The position numbers and the translations under genes were made by a program. Shown here one piece after another: positions 7,794 to 17,484 of a stretch of 64,000 bases of DNA. The number at the start of each line of letters is the position of its first letter. Position 1 is the stretch's first letter. Origin of the DNA: HGM04593 sp045654885 (lineage in GTDB: Bacteria; Bacteroidota; Bacteroidia; Bacteroidales; Bacteroidaceae); assembly GCA_045654885.1 (NCBI GenBank), contig JAZOOF010000027.1:1-64000 (forward strand). The letters are read 5' to 3'. Below the pieces are notes generated by a model. That model searched no databases and was not told the origin of the DNA. It worked only from the letters and a program-made list of their open reading frames with translations.

Positions 7794-8978
7794 ATGAAGA
7801 AGAATCTTTTATTGGCTGCGCTTGCTTTCGTAGGCTTTGGCGCGGTAGCACAGGAGACTGCTCCTGAATTTACAGTTGTGAAGGAGAACCCTATCACAAG
7901 CATCAAAAACCAGAACCAGGCAGGTACTTGCTGGTGCTATTCATCATTGGCATTCATTGAGTCAGAACTTCTGCGCATGGGTAAGGGCGAGTACGATTTC
8001 TCTGAGATGTATATCGTTCACAACACTTACCTCGACCGTGCCGACAAGGCAGTGCGCACTCATGGCGATGTCTCTTTCTCACAGGGCGGTTCATTCTACG
8101 ATGTAATCTATGGTATGGAGACATTCGGTCTCGTTCCCGAGGCCGAGATGCGCCCCGGTGTAATGTACGGCAAGGAACTCAGCAACCACAACGAGCTTTC
8201 TGCAGTGAGCGACGCTGTTGTTGCAGCTATTGCAAAGGGCAAGCACCGCAGCTTGCAGGTAGACCCCGAGGGTCAGCCACTCTGGAAGAAGGCTATCGAG
8301 GCTGTTCACGACATCTACCTTGGCGAGCGTCCCGAGAAGTTCACTTACAATGGCAAGGAGTACACTCCTGCATCATTCTACCAGTCACTCGGTCTGAATG
8401 CTGCCGACTACATCTCTTTGACATCTTACACACACCACCCATTCTACAAGCCATTCGTTCTTGAGATTCAGGACAACTGGCGTTGGGCACAGTCATACAA
8501 CCTCCCCATCGATGAGTTGATGCAGGTGTTTGACAATGCCATCATGGAGGGTTACACCATTGCATGGGGTAGCGACGTGAGCGAGAAGGGCTTTACGCGC
8601 GATGGCAAGGCGGTGATGCCTGCCGATGCCAATGGTGCCGACCTTCAGGGTTCTGACATGGCAAGATGGCTTAACCTCAGCGAGGAGGAGAAGAAGAACA
8701 CTCCAAACCCAACAGAGAAGTGGTGTACACAGGAGGAGCGTCAGATTGCTTACGATAACTGGGAGACAACAGACGACCACGGTATGCAGATTTACGGTAT
8801 CGCTAAGGACCAGAACGGTGTAGAGTACTACATGGTCAAGAACTCATGGGGCGAGGCCGGTACATACAAAGGTATCTGGTATGCTTCAAAGGCTTTTGCG
8901 CGCTACAAGACAATGAATATCGTTGTTCACAAGAACGCTATTCCAAAGGATATCCGCAAGAAGTTGGGTATCAAGTAA
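7794..8978 (+). CDS. Exported C1-family cysteine peptidase (bleomycin hydrolase/PepC-like)
   Basis: 394 residues with a signal peptide (MKKNLLLAALAFVGFGAVAQ) and probable cleavage before ETAPE. The papain-fold active site is readable: NQAGTCWCYS with the catalytic Cys at residue 46, DDHGMQIYG with the His, and VKNSWGE with the Asn. The spacing of Cys and His is that of the C1B aminopeptidase branch. Cytosolic PepC enzymes lack a signal peptide, so this one probably works in the periplasm on peptides. It follows recA by 26 bases but has its own terminator. Confidence 0.92.
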   Translation: MKKNLLLAALAFVGFGAVAQETAPEFTVVKENPITSIKNQNQAGTCWCYSSLAFIESELLRMGKGEYDFSEMYIVHNTYLDRADKAVRTHGDVSFSQGGSFYDVIYGMETFGLVPEAEMRPGVMYGKELSNHNELSAVSDAVVAAIAKGKHRSLQVDPEGQPLWKKAIEAVHDIYLGERPEKFTYNGKEYTPASFYQSLGLNAADYISLTSYTHHPFYKPFVLEIQDNWRWAQSYNLPIDELMQVFDNAIMEGYTIAWGSDVSEKGFTRDGKAVMPADANGADLQGSDMARWLNLSEEEKKNTPNPTEKWCTQEERQIAYDNWETTDDHGMQIYGIAKDQNGVEYYMVKNSWGEAGTYKGIWYASKAFARYKTMNIVVHKNAIPKDIRKKLGIK

Positions 8979-8999
8979 TATATCCTTTCTTGTTTTTAC

Positions 9000-9031
9000 A
9001 AGGCGGCTCACGTTTGTGGGCCGCCTTTTTT
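9000..9031 (+). terminator. Terminator of the C1 peptidase gene
   Basis: The stem AAGGCGGCtCAC pairs with GTGggCCGCCTT across a GTTT loop and is followed by a run of T. It lies 22 bases past the stop codon. Confidence 0.88.
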
Positions 9032-9320
9032 AGCCCCTATAGTTTGCAAAGGGGAGAGCTTTTTGTGTTTTGCTTGTCAGTTTGTTTTTTTATTTCTGTT
9101 ATCCCTTTTATTTAAGCAATGTAGGTTAAAATTGTGAACTAATGTTAAAAATTATGTTGTAAAAATCGTGGTTTTTCTCAATAATTGCACAAATAGGGTT
9201 AAAATGTGCAATTTTAGAGTCTGTTTCCTCTCTTTTCAATACCTTTGCAATGTTAAAAGACTGTTTGATGAAAAATTAAACGGTTGATGTTGAAGGTGTA
9301 TAAAATTAAAATACTTATAT
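9032..9320 (+). promoter_or_regulatory. Promoter region of the acyl-CoA ligase gene
   Basis: A 289-base AT-rich spacer with no gene. TACCTTTG at 9240-9247 matches the -7 consensus. An inverted repeat, AATTGCACA (9183-9191) and TGTGCAATT (9205-9213) separated by 13 bases, lies just upstream of the presumed polymerase site and could be a regulator-binding site. Confidence 0.55.
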
Positions 9321-10979
9321 ATGGTTCACTTTTTAAATTACGTTGACGAAGCAATCAAGAAAAACTGGGACAAGCCTGCGGTGTCCAATTATGGAGCAAA
9401 TACCTATACTTATGGCCAGATGGCAGCATCTATGGAGAGAATGCATCTGCTGTTCAAAGAGTGTGGAATAAAGAGGGGCGACAAGGTTGCGCTTTGCGCG
9501 AAGAACTCGGCAGAGTGGTGTATCTCTTTCCTTGCCATAGTGTCCTATGACGCAGTGGCAGTGCCTCTTTTGCCCGATTTCCTTCCAAGCAATGTTGCCG
9601 ATCTCACCCGCCTGTCGGGCAGCAAGCTGCTTTTGCTCGACAGGCAGATATACGACGGCCTCTCACGTGACGGTGTGTTGCCGCTGTTCGAGACATTCAA
9701 AGACTTCCGGGGTCTTGTGGATGTCGTATCGTTGGAAGCTGTGGCCGGCTCGTCAAAGGAGCTCGTCAAGATGTGTGCCGATGCAAAGAGCGCCTTTGCA
9801 AAACGATTCCCAAGCGGTGTGGCTGCAAAAGATGTGAACTACTGCAAGGATGACGTTGAGGGACTTGCGCTCATCAGCTATACATCGGGGACAAGCAGTG
9901 CTCCCAAGGGTGTCATGCTGCGTGCAAAATCCATCTCTGGTAACATTGAGGTTGCCCGCAGGGTCATCTGCCAAAAGAAGGATGGCAAGGTGCTCTCAAT
10001 GCTCCCTCTCGCTCATATAATGGGTTTATCTTTCGACTTTATCTTTACACTTGCGGGTGGTTGTCACCTTAATATTCTCACAGCAAAGCCCACTCCGGCG
10101 CGCTTGCTTGCAGCATTGGCCGATGTGAAACCTTTCATGTTCATCACCGTGCCGTTGCTCATTGAAAAGATTTTCCGTTCAAAGGTGATTCCTGTGCTCA
10201 GGAAACCGGCGATGCGTTTGTTGCTTGCAATTCCCGGCTTGCGCTCGCTCATAATAAGGAAAGTGCGCTCGAAGGTTATGTCTGTGTTCGGCGAGAATAT
10301 TGAATACGCAGGACTTTTTGTGGGTGGTGCAGCCATTGGCAAGGATGTCGATGATGTTATGCGCCTGCTCAAGATACCATATGCGGTGGGCTACGGCATG
10401 ACCGAGTGCGGTCCGCTCATCAGCTACAAGGGATGGTCGCATCCCATGATTGGCAACGGTGGTGACATAGCTGCTCCCACTATAGAGGTTCGCATAGACT
10501 CTCCGCACCCGGCAAGAATCCCGGGCGAAATTCAGGTACGCGGCGATGTTGTCACCGAGGGCTATTACAATAACCCCGAGGCTACGGCTGCCGCCTTCAC
10601 AAGTGACGGCTGGCTCAAGACCGGTGATATGGCCATACGAGACCGCAAGGGGCACATCTACATCAAGGGACGTTGCAAGAACATGATTCTCACCGGCAGC
10701 GGACAGAATATCTACCCCGAGGAGATTGAAGAGCTTATAAACAGCCTTCCAATGGTGGTTGAGTCGCTTGTTGTGAGCCGCAAGTTCGCTATTGTTGCGT
10801 TGGTGGTGCTCGACAAGGAGACGGCTGCGGACGAGGAGAAACGTGCCGAGGTGGAGCGTCAGGTGTTTGCCCTAAATGCCAAGTTGCCGGCATATAGCCA
10901 GATAAGCCTGTGCGAGATGCGCGTGGAGCCTTTTGAGAAGACTCCCAAGCAGAGCATCAAACGCTTCATGTACAACTGA
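9321..10979 (+). CDS. AMP-binding long-chain acyl-CoA (or acyl-ACP) synthetase
   Basis: 552 residues, ANL superfamily. It activates a carboxylic acid as acyl-AMP and then transfers it to CoA or a carrier protein. The P-loop-like motif is ISYTSGTSSAPKGVML (A3), followed by YGMTECGPLISY (A5), GWLKTGDMAIRDRKGHIYIK (A7) and GSGQNIYPEEIEELI (A8). The C-terminal lysine expected for adenylation lies in TPKQSIKRFMY. There is no signal peptide. It is monocistronic, between two hairpin terminators. Substrate chain length cannot be read from the sequence; a fatty acid is most likely. Confidence 0.9.
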   Translation: MVHFLNYVDEAIKKNWDKPAVSNYGANTYTYGQMAASMERMHLLFKECGIKRGDKVALCAKNSAEWCISFLAIVSYDAVAVPLLPDFLPSNVADLTRLSGSKLLLLDRQIYDGLSRDGVLPLFETFKDFRGLVDVVSLEAVAGSSKELVKMCADAKSAFAKRFPSGVAAKDVNYCKDDVEGLALISYTSGTSSAPKGVMLRAKSISGNIEVARRVICQKKDGKVLSMLPLAHIMGLSFDFIFTLAGGCHLNILTAKPTPARLLAALADVKPFMFITVPLLIEKIFRSKVIPVLRKPAMRLLLAIPGLRSLIIRKVRSKVMSVFGENIEYAGLFVGGAAIGKDVDDVMRLLKIPYAVGYGMTECGPLISYKGWSHPMIGNGGDIAAPTIEVRIDSPHPARIPGEIQVRGDVVTEGYYNNPEATAAAFTSDGWLKTGDMAIRDRKGHIYIKGRCKNMILTGSGQNIYPEEIEELINSLPMVVESLVVSRKFAIVALVVLDKETAADEEKRAEVERQVFALNAKLPAYSQISLCEMRVEPFEKTPKQSIKRFMYN

Positions 10980-11031
10980 TAGGGTGTTGCATAATCCTCT
11001 TTTACGGCAATCGAAGGGCGTGCCGTTGTGT

Positions 11032-11073
11032 AAAAACAGAGAATACGCAAAATTTTGCGTATTCTCTGTTTTT
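11032..11073. terminator. Strong palindromic terminator
   Basis: A perfect 42-base palindrome (two 21-base arms, no loop bases) with A-rich and T-rich ends, so it could stop transcription in both directions. It lies 53 bases past the ligase stop codon. A TATCTTTA box at 11091-11098 just after it may be the -7 element for recJ. Confidence 0.88.
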
Positions 11074-11257
11074 TTATTATACTTTTTCCGTATCTTTACA
11101 AATTGAGAGAATTATCTTGCGCGTAATAGGGCATTTTTGCATCAGCCCCGGTTTTGGACGCGCTTTCCGGCATAGCCGGTTCTATGAACGTGATGAGTGT
11201 TGCTGTTGTTGATAAGGATGGTTCTCGCTTTGCAATGAAAAAATAAAAATAATATAT

Positions 11258-12982
11258 ATGGAACAGAATTGGAAATACGAACCTCTTACACCCGAGCAGG
11301 GTGCTCAGGCTGCAATGCTGTCGGCCGAGCTGGAGATGAGCCCGGTGCTCTGCTCGCTGCTCGTGAAGCGGGGTATCACTTCTGTTGCCGAAGCAAGGAA
11401 CTTTTTCCGCCCGAAGCTTAGCCAACTCCACAATCCGTTCCTCATGAACGACATGGATGTTGCTGTGCGCCGCCTGAACAAGGCTCTTGGAAAAAAAGAG
11501 CGCATACTTGTATATGGCGATTACGATGTCGACGGCACCACGGCCGTTGCTCTGGTCTATAAGTTTCTGCAACAGTTTTCGTCTAACATAGACTACTACA
11601 TCCCCGACCGCAACGAGGATGGCTATGGAATCTCCAAGCGCGGTGTCGATTATGCCCACTCCACCGGAGTGAAGCTCATTATCGTGCTCGACTGTGGCAT
11701 CAAGGCCATTGAAGAGATTGCCTATGCCAAGTCGCTGGGCATTGACTTCATTGTGTGCGACCACCATGTGCCCGATGAACAGCTGCCCTGTGCCGTTGCT
11801 ATCCTGAACCCCAAGCTTGCGGGTTCAACCTACCCCTATCCGCACCTCTCGGGCTGCGGTGTGGGCTTTAAGTTCATGCAGGCCTTTGCCATGGACAACG
11901 GCATCCCTGCCGACCAGTTATACCCGCTGCTCGACCTTGTTGCCGTGAGCATAGCGTCGGACCTTGTGCCCATCATGGGCGAGAACCGCATTCTTGCCTT
12001 CCACGGCATAAAGCAGCTCAACCACAGTCCAAGCGTTGGTCTCAAGGCCATCATCAATGTCTGTGGCCTCAATGAGAAGGAGATAAGCATCAACGATATC
12101 ATCTTCAAGATTGGTCCTCGCATCAATGCATCGGGCCGTGTGCAGCAGGGCAAGGTTGCTGTCGATTTGCTCATTGAGAACAACCTGAAGGCGGCCATTG
12201 CAATGAGCCACCAGATAAACGAGATGAACGAGGCGCGCAAGGAACTCGACAAGAACATGACCGAGGAGGCCAACCACATTGTCGAGGGGCTTGAGAGCTT
12301 TGACGAGCGCCGTGCCATCGTAATCTTCAACCCCGACTGGCACCGTGGTGTCATAGGCATTGTGGCATCGCGCCTCACCGAGGTGTATCATCGCCCCGCG
12401 GTGGTTATAACCTGCACCGGTGACATGGCAACGGGCTCGGCACGTTCGGTTACGGGATTCGATGTCTACAGAGCCATGGAGAGTTGCCGCGACCTGCTCG
12501 ACAATTTCGGTGGCCACACATATGCTGCAGGCTTCTCGCTCAAGGTCGAGAACATCGAGGCTTTTGCAAAGCGTTTCGAGGAGTTCGTGACCGACAATAT
12601 ATTGCCCGAGCAGACAGAACCTGTCATTGAGATTGATGCCGAGCTTGAGTTCCAGCAGATAACACGCCGTTTCTTCAACGACCTCAAGAAGTTTGCACCT
12701 CACGGTCCCGAGAACCCCAAGCCGGTGTTCTGCACCTGCAACGTGTGCGACTATGGCACAAGTAAGGTTGTGGGCCGCAAACAGGAGCACATCAAGCTCG
12801 AACTGGTCGACAACAAGTCGAACACCATACTCAACGGTATTGCTTTCGGGCAGAGCCGCCAGGCAAAATACATCAAGTCCAAGCAGTCGTTCGACATCTG
12901 TTACACCCTCGAGGACAACACCTACAAGCATGGCGAGGTGCAGCTGCAGATTGAGAGTATAAACACAAAGGTGACACGATAA
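11258..12982 (+). CDS. recJ: Single-stranded-DNA-specific exonuclease RecJ
   Basis: 574 residues, full length. A 5'-3' single-strand exonuclease in recombination and mismatch repair. DHH-family motifs are present: VYGDYDVDGTTAVAL (motif I), IIVLDCGI (motif II), FIVCDHHVPDE (motif III), then GPRINASGR and the DHHA1 region with GVIGIVASRL and GGHTYAAGFSL. recQ starts 18 bases downstream and cstA 7 bases after that, so the three form one operon. The leader is about 160 bases. Confidence 0.98.
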   Translation: MEQNWKYEPLTPEQGAQAAMLSAELEMSPVLCSLLVKRGITSVAEARNFFRPKLSQLHNPFLMNDMDVAVRRLNKALGKKERILVYGDYDVDGTTAVALVYKFLQQFSSNIDYYIPDRNEDGYGISKRGVDYAHSTGVKLIIVLDCGIKAIEEIAYAKSLGIDFIVCDHHVPDEQLPCAVAILNPKLAGSTYPYPHLSGCGVGFKFMQAFAMDNGIPADQLYPLLDLVAVSIASDLVPIMGENRILAFHGIKQLNHSPSVGLKAIINVCGLNEKEISINDIIFKIGPRINASGRVQQGKVAVDLLIENNLKAAIAMSHQINEMNEARKELDKNMTEEANHIVEGLESFDERRAIVIFNPDWHRGVIGIVASRLTEVYHRPAVVITCTGDMATGSARSVTGFDVYRAMESCRDLLDNFGGHTYAAGFSLKVENIEAFAKRFEEFVTDNILPEQTEPVIEIDAELEFQQITRRFFNDLKKFAPHGPENPKPVFCTCNVCDYGTSKVVGRKQEHIKLELVDNKSNTILNGIAFGQSRQAKYIKSKQSFDICYTLEDNTYKHGEVQLQIESINTKVTR

Positions 12983-12999
12983 TCAATCTTTCACCCCCG

Positions 13000-14895
13000 A
13001 TGAAGTATCGCGAAATCCTTAAGACATATTGGGGATATGACGATTTTCGTGGCATTCAGCGCGATATAATCGAAAGTATAGGCCGAGGGAGAGATACCCT
13101 CGGCCTTATGCCTACGGGTGGCGGCAAAAGTATCACCTTCCAGGTGCCCACATTGGCCGGCGAAGGCCTTTGTATTGTGGTGACGCCGCTCATCGCACTT
13201 ATGAAAGACCAGGTTGCCAACCTGCGCAGCCGTGGAATAAAGGCTACGGCAATATACACCGGTATGAAGACAAGCGAGGTTGTCACCGCACTCGAAAACT
13301 GCATCTTCGGCGATTACAAATTCCTCTACATATCGCCCGAGCGCATAGGCTCGGAACTCTTCCTTAAAAAGATAAGACGTGTCAATGTCAGCCTGATAAC
13401 GGTCGACGAGGCACACTGTATCTCGCAGTGGGGGCATGACTTCCGCCCTGCATACAGGCGCATAGCCGAACTGCGCGACATCTTCCCCTCTGCACCGCTG
13501 CTTGCGCTCACGGCAACTGCAACCCCCGAGGTGGTCGACGACATACAGCAACAACTCAATTTCCGCGAGAAGAACTGCTACCGCATGAGTTTCGGGCGCA
13601 AGAATCTTGCCTATGTAGTGCGCAATACCGAGAACAAGGCAGCCGAGCTGCTTCATATCCTGGGTCGCGTTCCCGGGTCGGCAATCGTCTATGCCCTCAA
13701 TCGCAAGAAGACGAAAGAGGTTTGTGAGTTCCTCACCGCCAACGGCATCACTGCCGAGTTTTACCATGCCGGCCTGTCGCCCGAGAGCAAGGATGCCAAG
13801 GAAGAGGCCTGGAAGACGGGCAAGGCGCGTGTAATGGTCTCTACCAATGCTTTTGGAATGGGTATCGACAAACCCGATGTGCGCCTTGTGGTGCACATTG
13901 ACTTGCCAAGCTCCATAGAGGCCTATTTCCAGGAGGCCGGCCGTGCAGGACGCGATGGCGAGAAGGCCTATGCCGTCACGCTCTTCAGCCGCATTGACAA
14001 GCAAGTGGTAGCTCGCCGTCTATCCGACAACTACCCGCCGCAGGATTTCATCCGCGAGGTGTATGACGAGATATGCTACTACTATAGCATGGCACTTGGC
14101 GATGGCCTCGACTGCACCTTTGAGTTCTCGTTGGGCGATTTCTGCAAGAAATACCACCGACCCACGTTGCAGACCGACAGCGCCCTTCGTCTGCTCACCC
14201 GCATGGGGTATCTTGAATATGTCGAGGAGATGGAGTATGCCTCGCGCGTACGTTTCATTGTAGACAAGGATTCGCTCTACCGCTTCAAGGGGCTGCCTGC
14301 CGATTATGAGACACTCATAAATGCCATACTGCGCAACTACAGCGGCCTGTTCAATGACTTTGCGTTCATCGATGAGCGCTATCTGTCGCGCATTACCAAG
14401 CTGTCGCGCCACCGCATGTACGAGATTCTGGTCTCGCTGCACAGCAAGCGCCTGGTGCAGTATGCCCCATCGAAGAAGTGTCCCATAATAACCTTTACAC
14501 GTCATCGCGTTCTTGGCAGTGACTTGCGTTTTGAACGTGCGGTGTACGATGAGCGCAGGGCAATCTTCGGCGACAGGCTCAATGCTGTCATTGCCTATGC
14601 CACAGGGCGCGAAAAGTGCCGCAGCAAGGTGCTGCTTGAGTATTTTGGCGAGAAGGATGCCGCACCTTGCGGCTGTTGCGATGTCTGCGCCGACGAGCGT
14701 GCGCGCACTGCTGTTGAACCGCCACAGCCACCGTTGCAGGGCATTATGCAGCTGCTCTCCGACGGGGAACTGCATCCGCTTGCCGAACTGGACAACTTGT
14801 GGCTCACCCGCGAGAATTTGAAAACCCTGTTGCGCGAACTTTGCGACGATGAAAAGATTATAATAGAGGGGGACAAGATAAAATTGAATAAATGA
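13000..14895 (+). CDS. recQ: RecQ-family ATP-dependent DNA helicase
   Basis: 631 residues. The 3'-5' helicase core (about 1-340) shows MPTGGGKSITFQVP (Walker A), VDEAHCISQWGHDFRP (Walker B/DEAH with the RecQ extension), LTATATPE and QEAGRAGRDGE. Unlike E. coli RecQ, where the zinc cluster directly follows the helicase core, the cysteine cluster here (CRSKVLLEYFGE, then CGCCDVC) is near residue 550, after a roughly 180-residue region with winged-helix character. A short C-terminal region follows and no HRDC domain is obvious. It is coupled to recJ, fitting a joint role in single-strand gap and recombination repair. Confidence 0.95.
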   Translation: MKYREILKTYWGYDDFRGIQRDIIESIGRGRDTLGLMPTGGGKSITFQVPTLAGEGLCIVVTPLIALMKDQVANLRSRGIKATAIYTGMKTSEVVTALENCIFGDYKFLYISPERIGSELFLKKIRRVNVSLITVDEAHCISQWGHDFRPAYRRIAELRDIFPSAPLLALTATATPEVVDDIQQQLNFREKNCYRMSFGRKNLAYVVRNTENKAAELLHILGRVPGSAIVYALNRKKTKEVCEFLTANGITAEFYHAGLSPESKDAKEEAWKTGKARVMVSTNAFGMGIDKPDVRLVVHIDLPSSIEAYFQEAGRAGRDGEKAYAVTLFSRIDKQVVARRLSDNYPPQDFIREVYDEICYYYSMALGDGLDCTFEFSLGDFCKKYHRPTLQTDSALRLLTRMGYLEYVEEMEYASRVRFIVDKDSLYRFKGLPADYETLINAILRNYSGLFNDFAFIDERYLSRITKLSRHRMYEILVSLHSKRLVQYAPSKKCPIITFTRHRVLGSDLRFERAVYDERRAIFGDRLNAVIAYATGREKCRSKVLLEYFGEKDAAPCGCCDVCADERARTAVEPPQPPLQGIMQLLSDGELHPLAELDNLWLTRENLKTLLRELCDDEKIIIEGDKIKLNK

Positions 14896-14902
14896 TAAAA
14901 CT

Positions 14903-16360
14903 ATGATAACATTCCTTATTTGCCTTGCGGCGCTTGTAGCTTCATATTTCACCTACGGCAAGTACCTCGAAAAGACTTGCGGTATAAACCCAGCGAATCC
15001 CGTTCCGTCAAAAACCATGTACGACGGTGTCGACTATCTTCCCCTGCCACGCTGGAAGGTGTTCCTCATTCAGTTGCTCAACATCGCCGGCCTCGGTCCA
15101 ATTTTCGGTGCATTGCTTGGTGCTGCCTATGGTCCTGTAGCGTTTCTGTGGATAACGCTCGGCGGCATATTCATGGGTGCCATGCACGATTTTATTGCCG
15201 GTGTAATATCCCTGAAGAATAACGGCCTCAGCCTGCCCGAGATTATAGGCAAATATCTTGGCGGCGGCACAAAACAGATAATGCGACTCTTCTCGCTTTT
15301 GCTCATGGTACTTGTAGGTGCGGTCTTCATGTCTCAGCCCGCGGTGCTCATAGCATCCAATATCTCATTGCCCTCGCTCGAAGTGGTCGCCTTCGGAACC
15401 ACGACGTGGGAGCTCTTTGCAGTGCTTGCCGTGATACTTGTCTATTATATACTTGCAACCCTGCTGCCGATAGATAAGATTATAGGCCGTTTCTATCCCG
15501 TGTTCGGCGTGGCATTGCTTGTCATGGCATTTGGCATTCTTTTCATCCTGCTGACAAAAAGCGACATCTATCCCATACCCGAACTTACATCGCTCAGGAA
15601 CTGCATTGCCGAACCACATAAGTTCCCCATCGTGCCAATGCTCTTTACAACCATTGCGTGTGGAGCATTGTCGGGCTTCCATGCTACGCAGTCGCCAATG
15701 ATGGCGCGCTGCATGACCAATGAGAAACAGGCGCGCAGCATATTCTATGGTGCCATGATTGCCGAGAGCATCATTGCACTCATCTGGGCTGCCATAGGCA
15801 TGGCGTTCTGGGGCGGTGTAGAGGGACTCAATGCTGCCATTGCCCAATATGGCGGTAGTGCTGCAAAGATGGTCGATGTTATAACCGGGACTACTCTTGG
15901 CCCAGTAGTTGCGGCATGTGTTCTTGTGGGTGTGGTGGGCTGTGCTGTCACATCGGGCGATACTGCTTTCCGCAGCGCAAGGCTCATAGTGGCGGATATG
16001 CTCAACATTTCCCAGAAGAGCCTGCACAAGAGAGTGCTTGTCTCTCTGCCGCTGTTTGTCTTGGCGCTTGTCATCATCTTTGCTTTGCCTTTCCAGACAA
16101 TATGGAGCTACTTTGCATGGTGCAACCAGGCATTGGCTGTCTTCACTCTGTGGTGTATCGCGGTATATCTGTTCCGTGAAAAGAAACCTGTATTGATAGG
16201 TATGTTGCCGGCCTTGATAATGACATACGTATGCTCGTCATATATCTTCATCTCCCCAATGATGTGTGGCATGGAGAACCGTGCCTTGGCATACGTTCTT
16301 GGCGGTGTACTCACGCTCATAATATCTGCCGCAGTGCATTTCAGGGCACGGAGGGTGTAG
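14903..16360 (+). CDS. cstA: Carbon starvation protein A family transporter
   Basis: 485 residues, a multi-pass inner-membrane protein. The CstA signatures are NIAGLGPIFGALLGAAYGP, GGIFMGAMHDFIAGVISLK, SGFHATQSPMMARCM and VTSGDTAFRSARLIVADM. Family members import peptides or pyruvate when carbon is scarce. It is shorter than E. coli CstA (about 700 residues), as is common in Bacteroidota. It starts 7 bases after the recQ stop, so it is cotranscribed with repair genes; no functional link is obvious. Confidence 0.93.
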   Translation: MITFLICLAALVASYFTYGKYLEKTCGINPANPVPSKTMYDGVDYLPLPRWKVFLIQLLNIAGLGPIFGALLGAAYGPVAFLWITLGGIFMGAMHDFIAGVISLKNNGLSLPEIIGKYLGGGTKQIMRLFSLLLMVLVGAVFMSQPAVLIASNISLPSLEVVAFGTTTWELFAVLAVILVYYILATLLPIDKIIGRFYPVFGVALLVMAFGILFILLTKSDIYPIPELTSLRNCIAEPHKFPIVPMLFTTIACGALSGFHATQSPMMARCMTNEKQARSIFYGAMIAESIIALIWAAIGMAFWGGVEGLNAAIAQYGGSAAKMVDVITGTTLGPVVAACVLVGVVGCAVTSGDTAFRSARLIVADMLNISQKSLHKRVLVSLPLFVLALVIIFALPFQTIWSYFAWCNQALAVFTLWCIAVYLFREKKPVLIGMLPALIMTYVCSSYIFISPMMCGMENRALAYVLGGVLTLIISAAVHFRARRV

Positions 16361-16412
16361 ATATCCTTCTCTTTTTAAACTATTTGTGTTGAATAATATG
16401 CTATAGTTTGAA

Positions 16413-16444
16413 TTGTTTATTTAAGATTTATCTTCTTATATTCG
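16413..16444 (+). promoter_or_regulatory. Probable promoter of the InlB-repeat lipoprotein gene
   Basis: TTG (16413-16415), a 21-base spacer and TATATTCG (16437-16444), one mismatch from TAnnTTTG. The same TATATTCG box appears upstream of the ATPase gene at 48103. The leader would be about 20 bases. Confidence 0.5.
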
Positions 16445-16472
16445 CAAAAATAACTTAAATGAACAATAAACT

Positions 16473-17408
16473 ATGAAAAGGTATTTTTCACTTCTTTTAG
16501 GGCTTGTTGTCGCTTTTTCGGCACTTCTTGTCTCATGTGACGGGAACGAGAATGAAATGGATTCTCCTATTTGCGAAATTGTCGTCGAGAGCGATGGTAA
16601 TGGTAAGGTTGCGATTACCAACTATATTGGAACTGCGGTGACCATACTCAAAGGAAACAGTCTGGAGGTTGTTGCCACCCCCGACGAGGGCTATGAATTT
16701 ATAGGTTGGTTCGTTGGTGACGATGCCAACCCCGTGAGCACGGATGCAACCTATACATTTGTTGTCAGCAGGAGTGTTGTGCTGGTGGCTAAATTTACTT
16801 ATCCGTTTGTGTCAAGCGGCTCGGTAGACGGGCATGAGTTTGTCAATTTGGGCTTGCCAAGCGGCTTGAAATGGGCGACCTGCAATGTGGGCGCAACAGA
16901 AATCTATGATAAAGGAGTGCATTACGCATGGGGTGAAACCGAAGAAAAAACCAATTTTACAAGATGGGAAAACTATCGGTTGTGTAATGGAACGGATGAA
17001 TATATGACAAGATATAATGGGCACGACGACAAAAAAACTCTTGACCTGGGTGATGATGTTGCCCACAGTAAATGGGGTGGCGACTGGCGCATGCCTACAA
17101 AAGCTGAGATGCAGGAACTTTGTGACAACTGTACTTTTGAAAGTGTAAAAGTGAATGGTATGCTTGGTCTCAAGGTCAAAGGTCCTAACGGCAGATGCAT
17201 ATTCCTCCCGGCTGCGTCATATAAAGGAAGCACGGGTAACGTCCTGCTCGGATGGATGTGCTATTGGTCAAGTACCGTTTCCCCCGATGATTATGCGTAT
17301 GCTTGTAGCCTCGAAATGTTTATTGGCAGTCCCGGTCAATCATATTCTCCAAATGTAAAAACTGCAATGCGCCGTTTAGGTTATTCAATACGCCCTGTGG
17401 CTGAATAA
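16473..17408 (+). CDS. Lipoprotein with InlB-type repeat and Fibrobacter-paralogous domain
   Basis: 311 residues. The signal peptide ends in a lipobox (ALLVSC), so it is an envelope lipoprotein. Residues about 30-105 form one divergent InlB B-repeat (VVATPDEGYEFIGWFVGDD...). Residues about 115-310 match the Fibrobacter succinogenes major paralogous domain, with the hallmark VNLGLPSGLKWATCNVGA, AWGET and WGGDWRMPTKAEMQELC. Such proteins are common in gut Bacteroidales and presumed to be surface-exposed; substrate unknown. It is convergent with the Ala-Gly-Pro-Lys repeat gene, with which it shares a terminator. Confidence 0.87.
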   Translation: MKRYFSLLLGLVVAFSALLVSCDGNENEMDSPICEIVVESDGNGKVAITNYIGTAVTILKGNSLEVVATPDEGYEFIGWFVGDDANPVSTDATYTFVVSRSVVLVAKFTYPFVSSGSVDGHEFVNLGLPSGLKWATCNVGATEIYDKGVHYAWGETEEKTNFTRWENYRLCNGTDEYMTRYNGHDDKKTLDLGDDVAHSKWGGDWRMPTKAEMQELCDNCTFESVKVNGMLGLKVKGPNGRCIFLPAASYKGSTGNVLLGWMCYWSSTVSPDDYAYACSLEMFIGSPGQSYSPNVKTAMRRLGYSIRPVAE

Positions 17409-17425
17409 GGTAACAGAGAAACGAT

Positions 17426-17469
17426 AAAAAAAGACATCAACTTCGCAATTGAAGTTGATGTCTTTTTTT
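17426..17469. terminator. Bidirectional terminator
   Basis: A perfect 19-base stem (17426-17444 with 17451-17469) around a 6-base loop, with A-run and T-run ends. It serves both convergent flanking genes. Confidence 0.92.
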
Positions 17470-17484
17470 ATTGTAGAGTTGAAA

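Noticed and set aside
11183..11245. 20-codon frame before recJ (MNVMSVAVVD start)
   Set aside because: Very short, with no repeated or structured features suggesting a leader peptide or attenuator.
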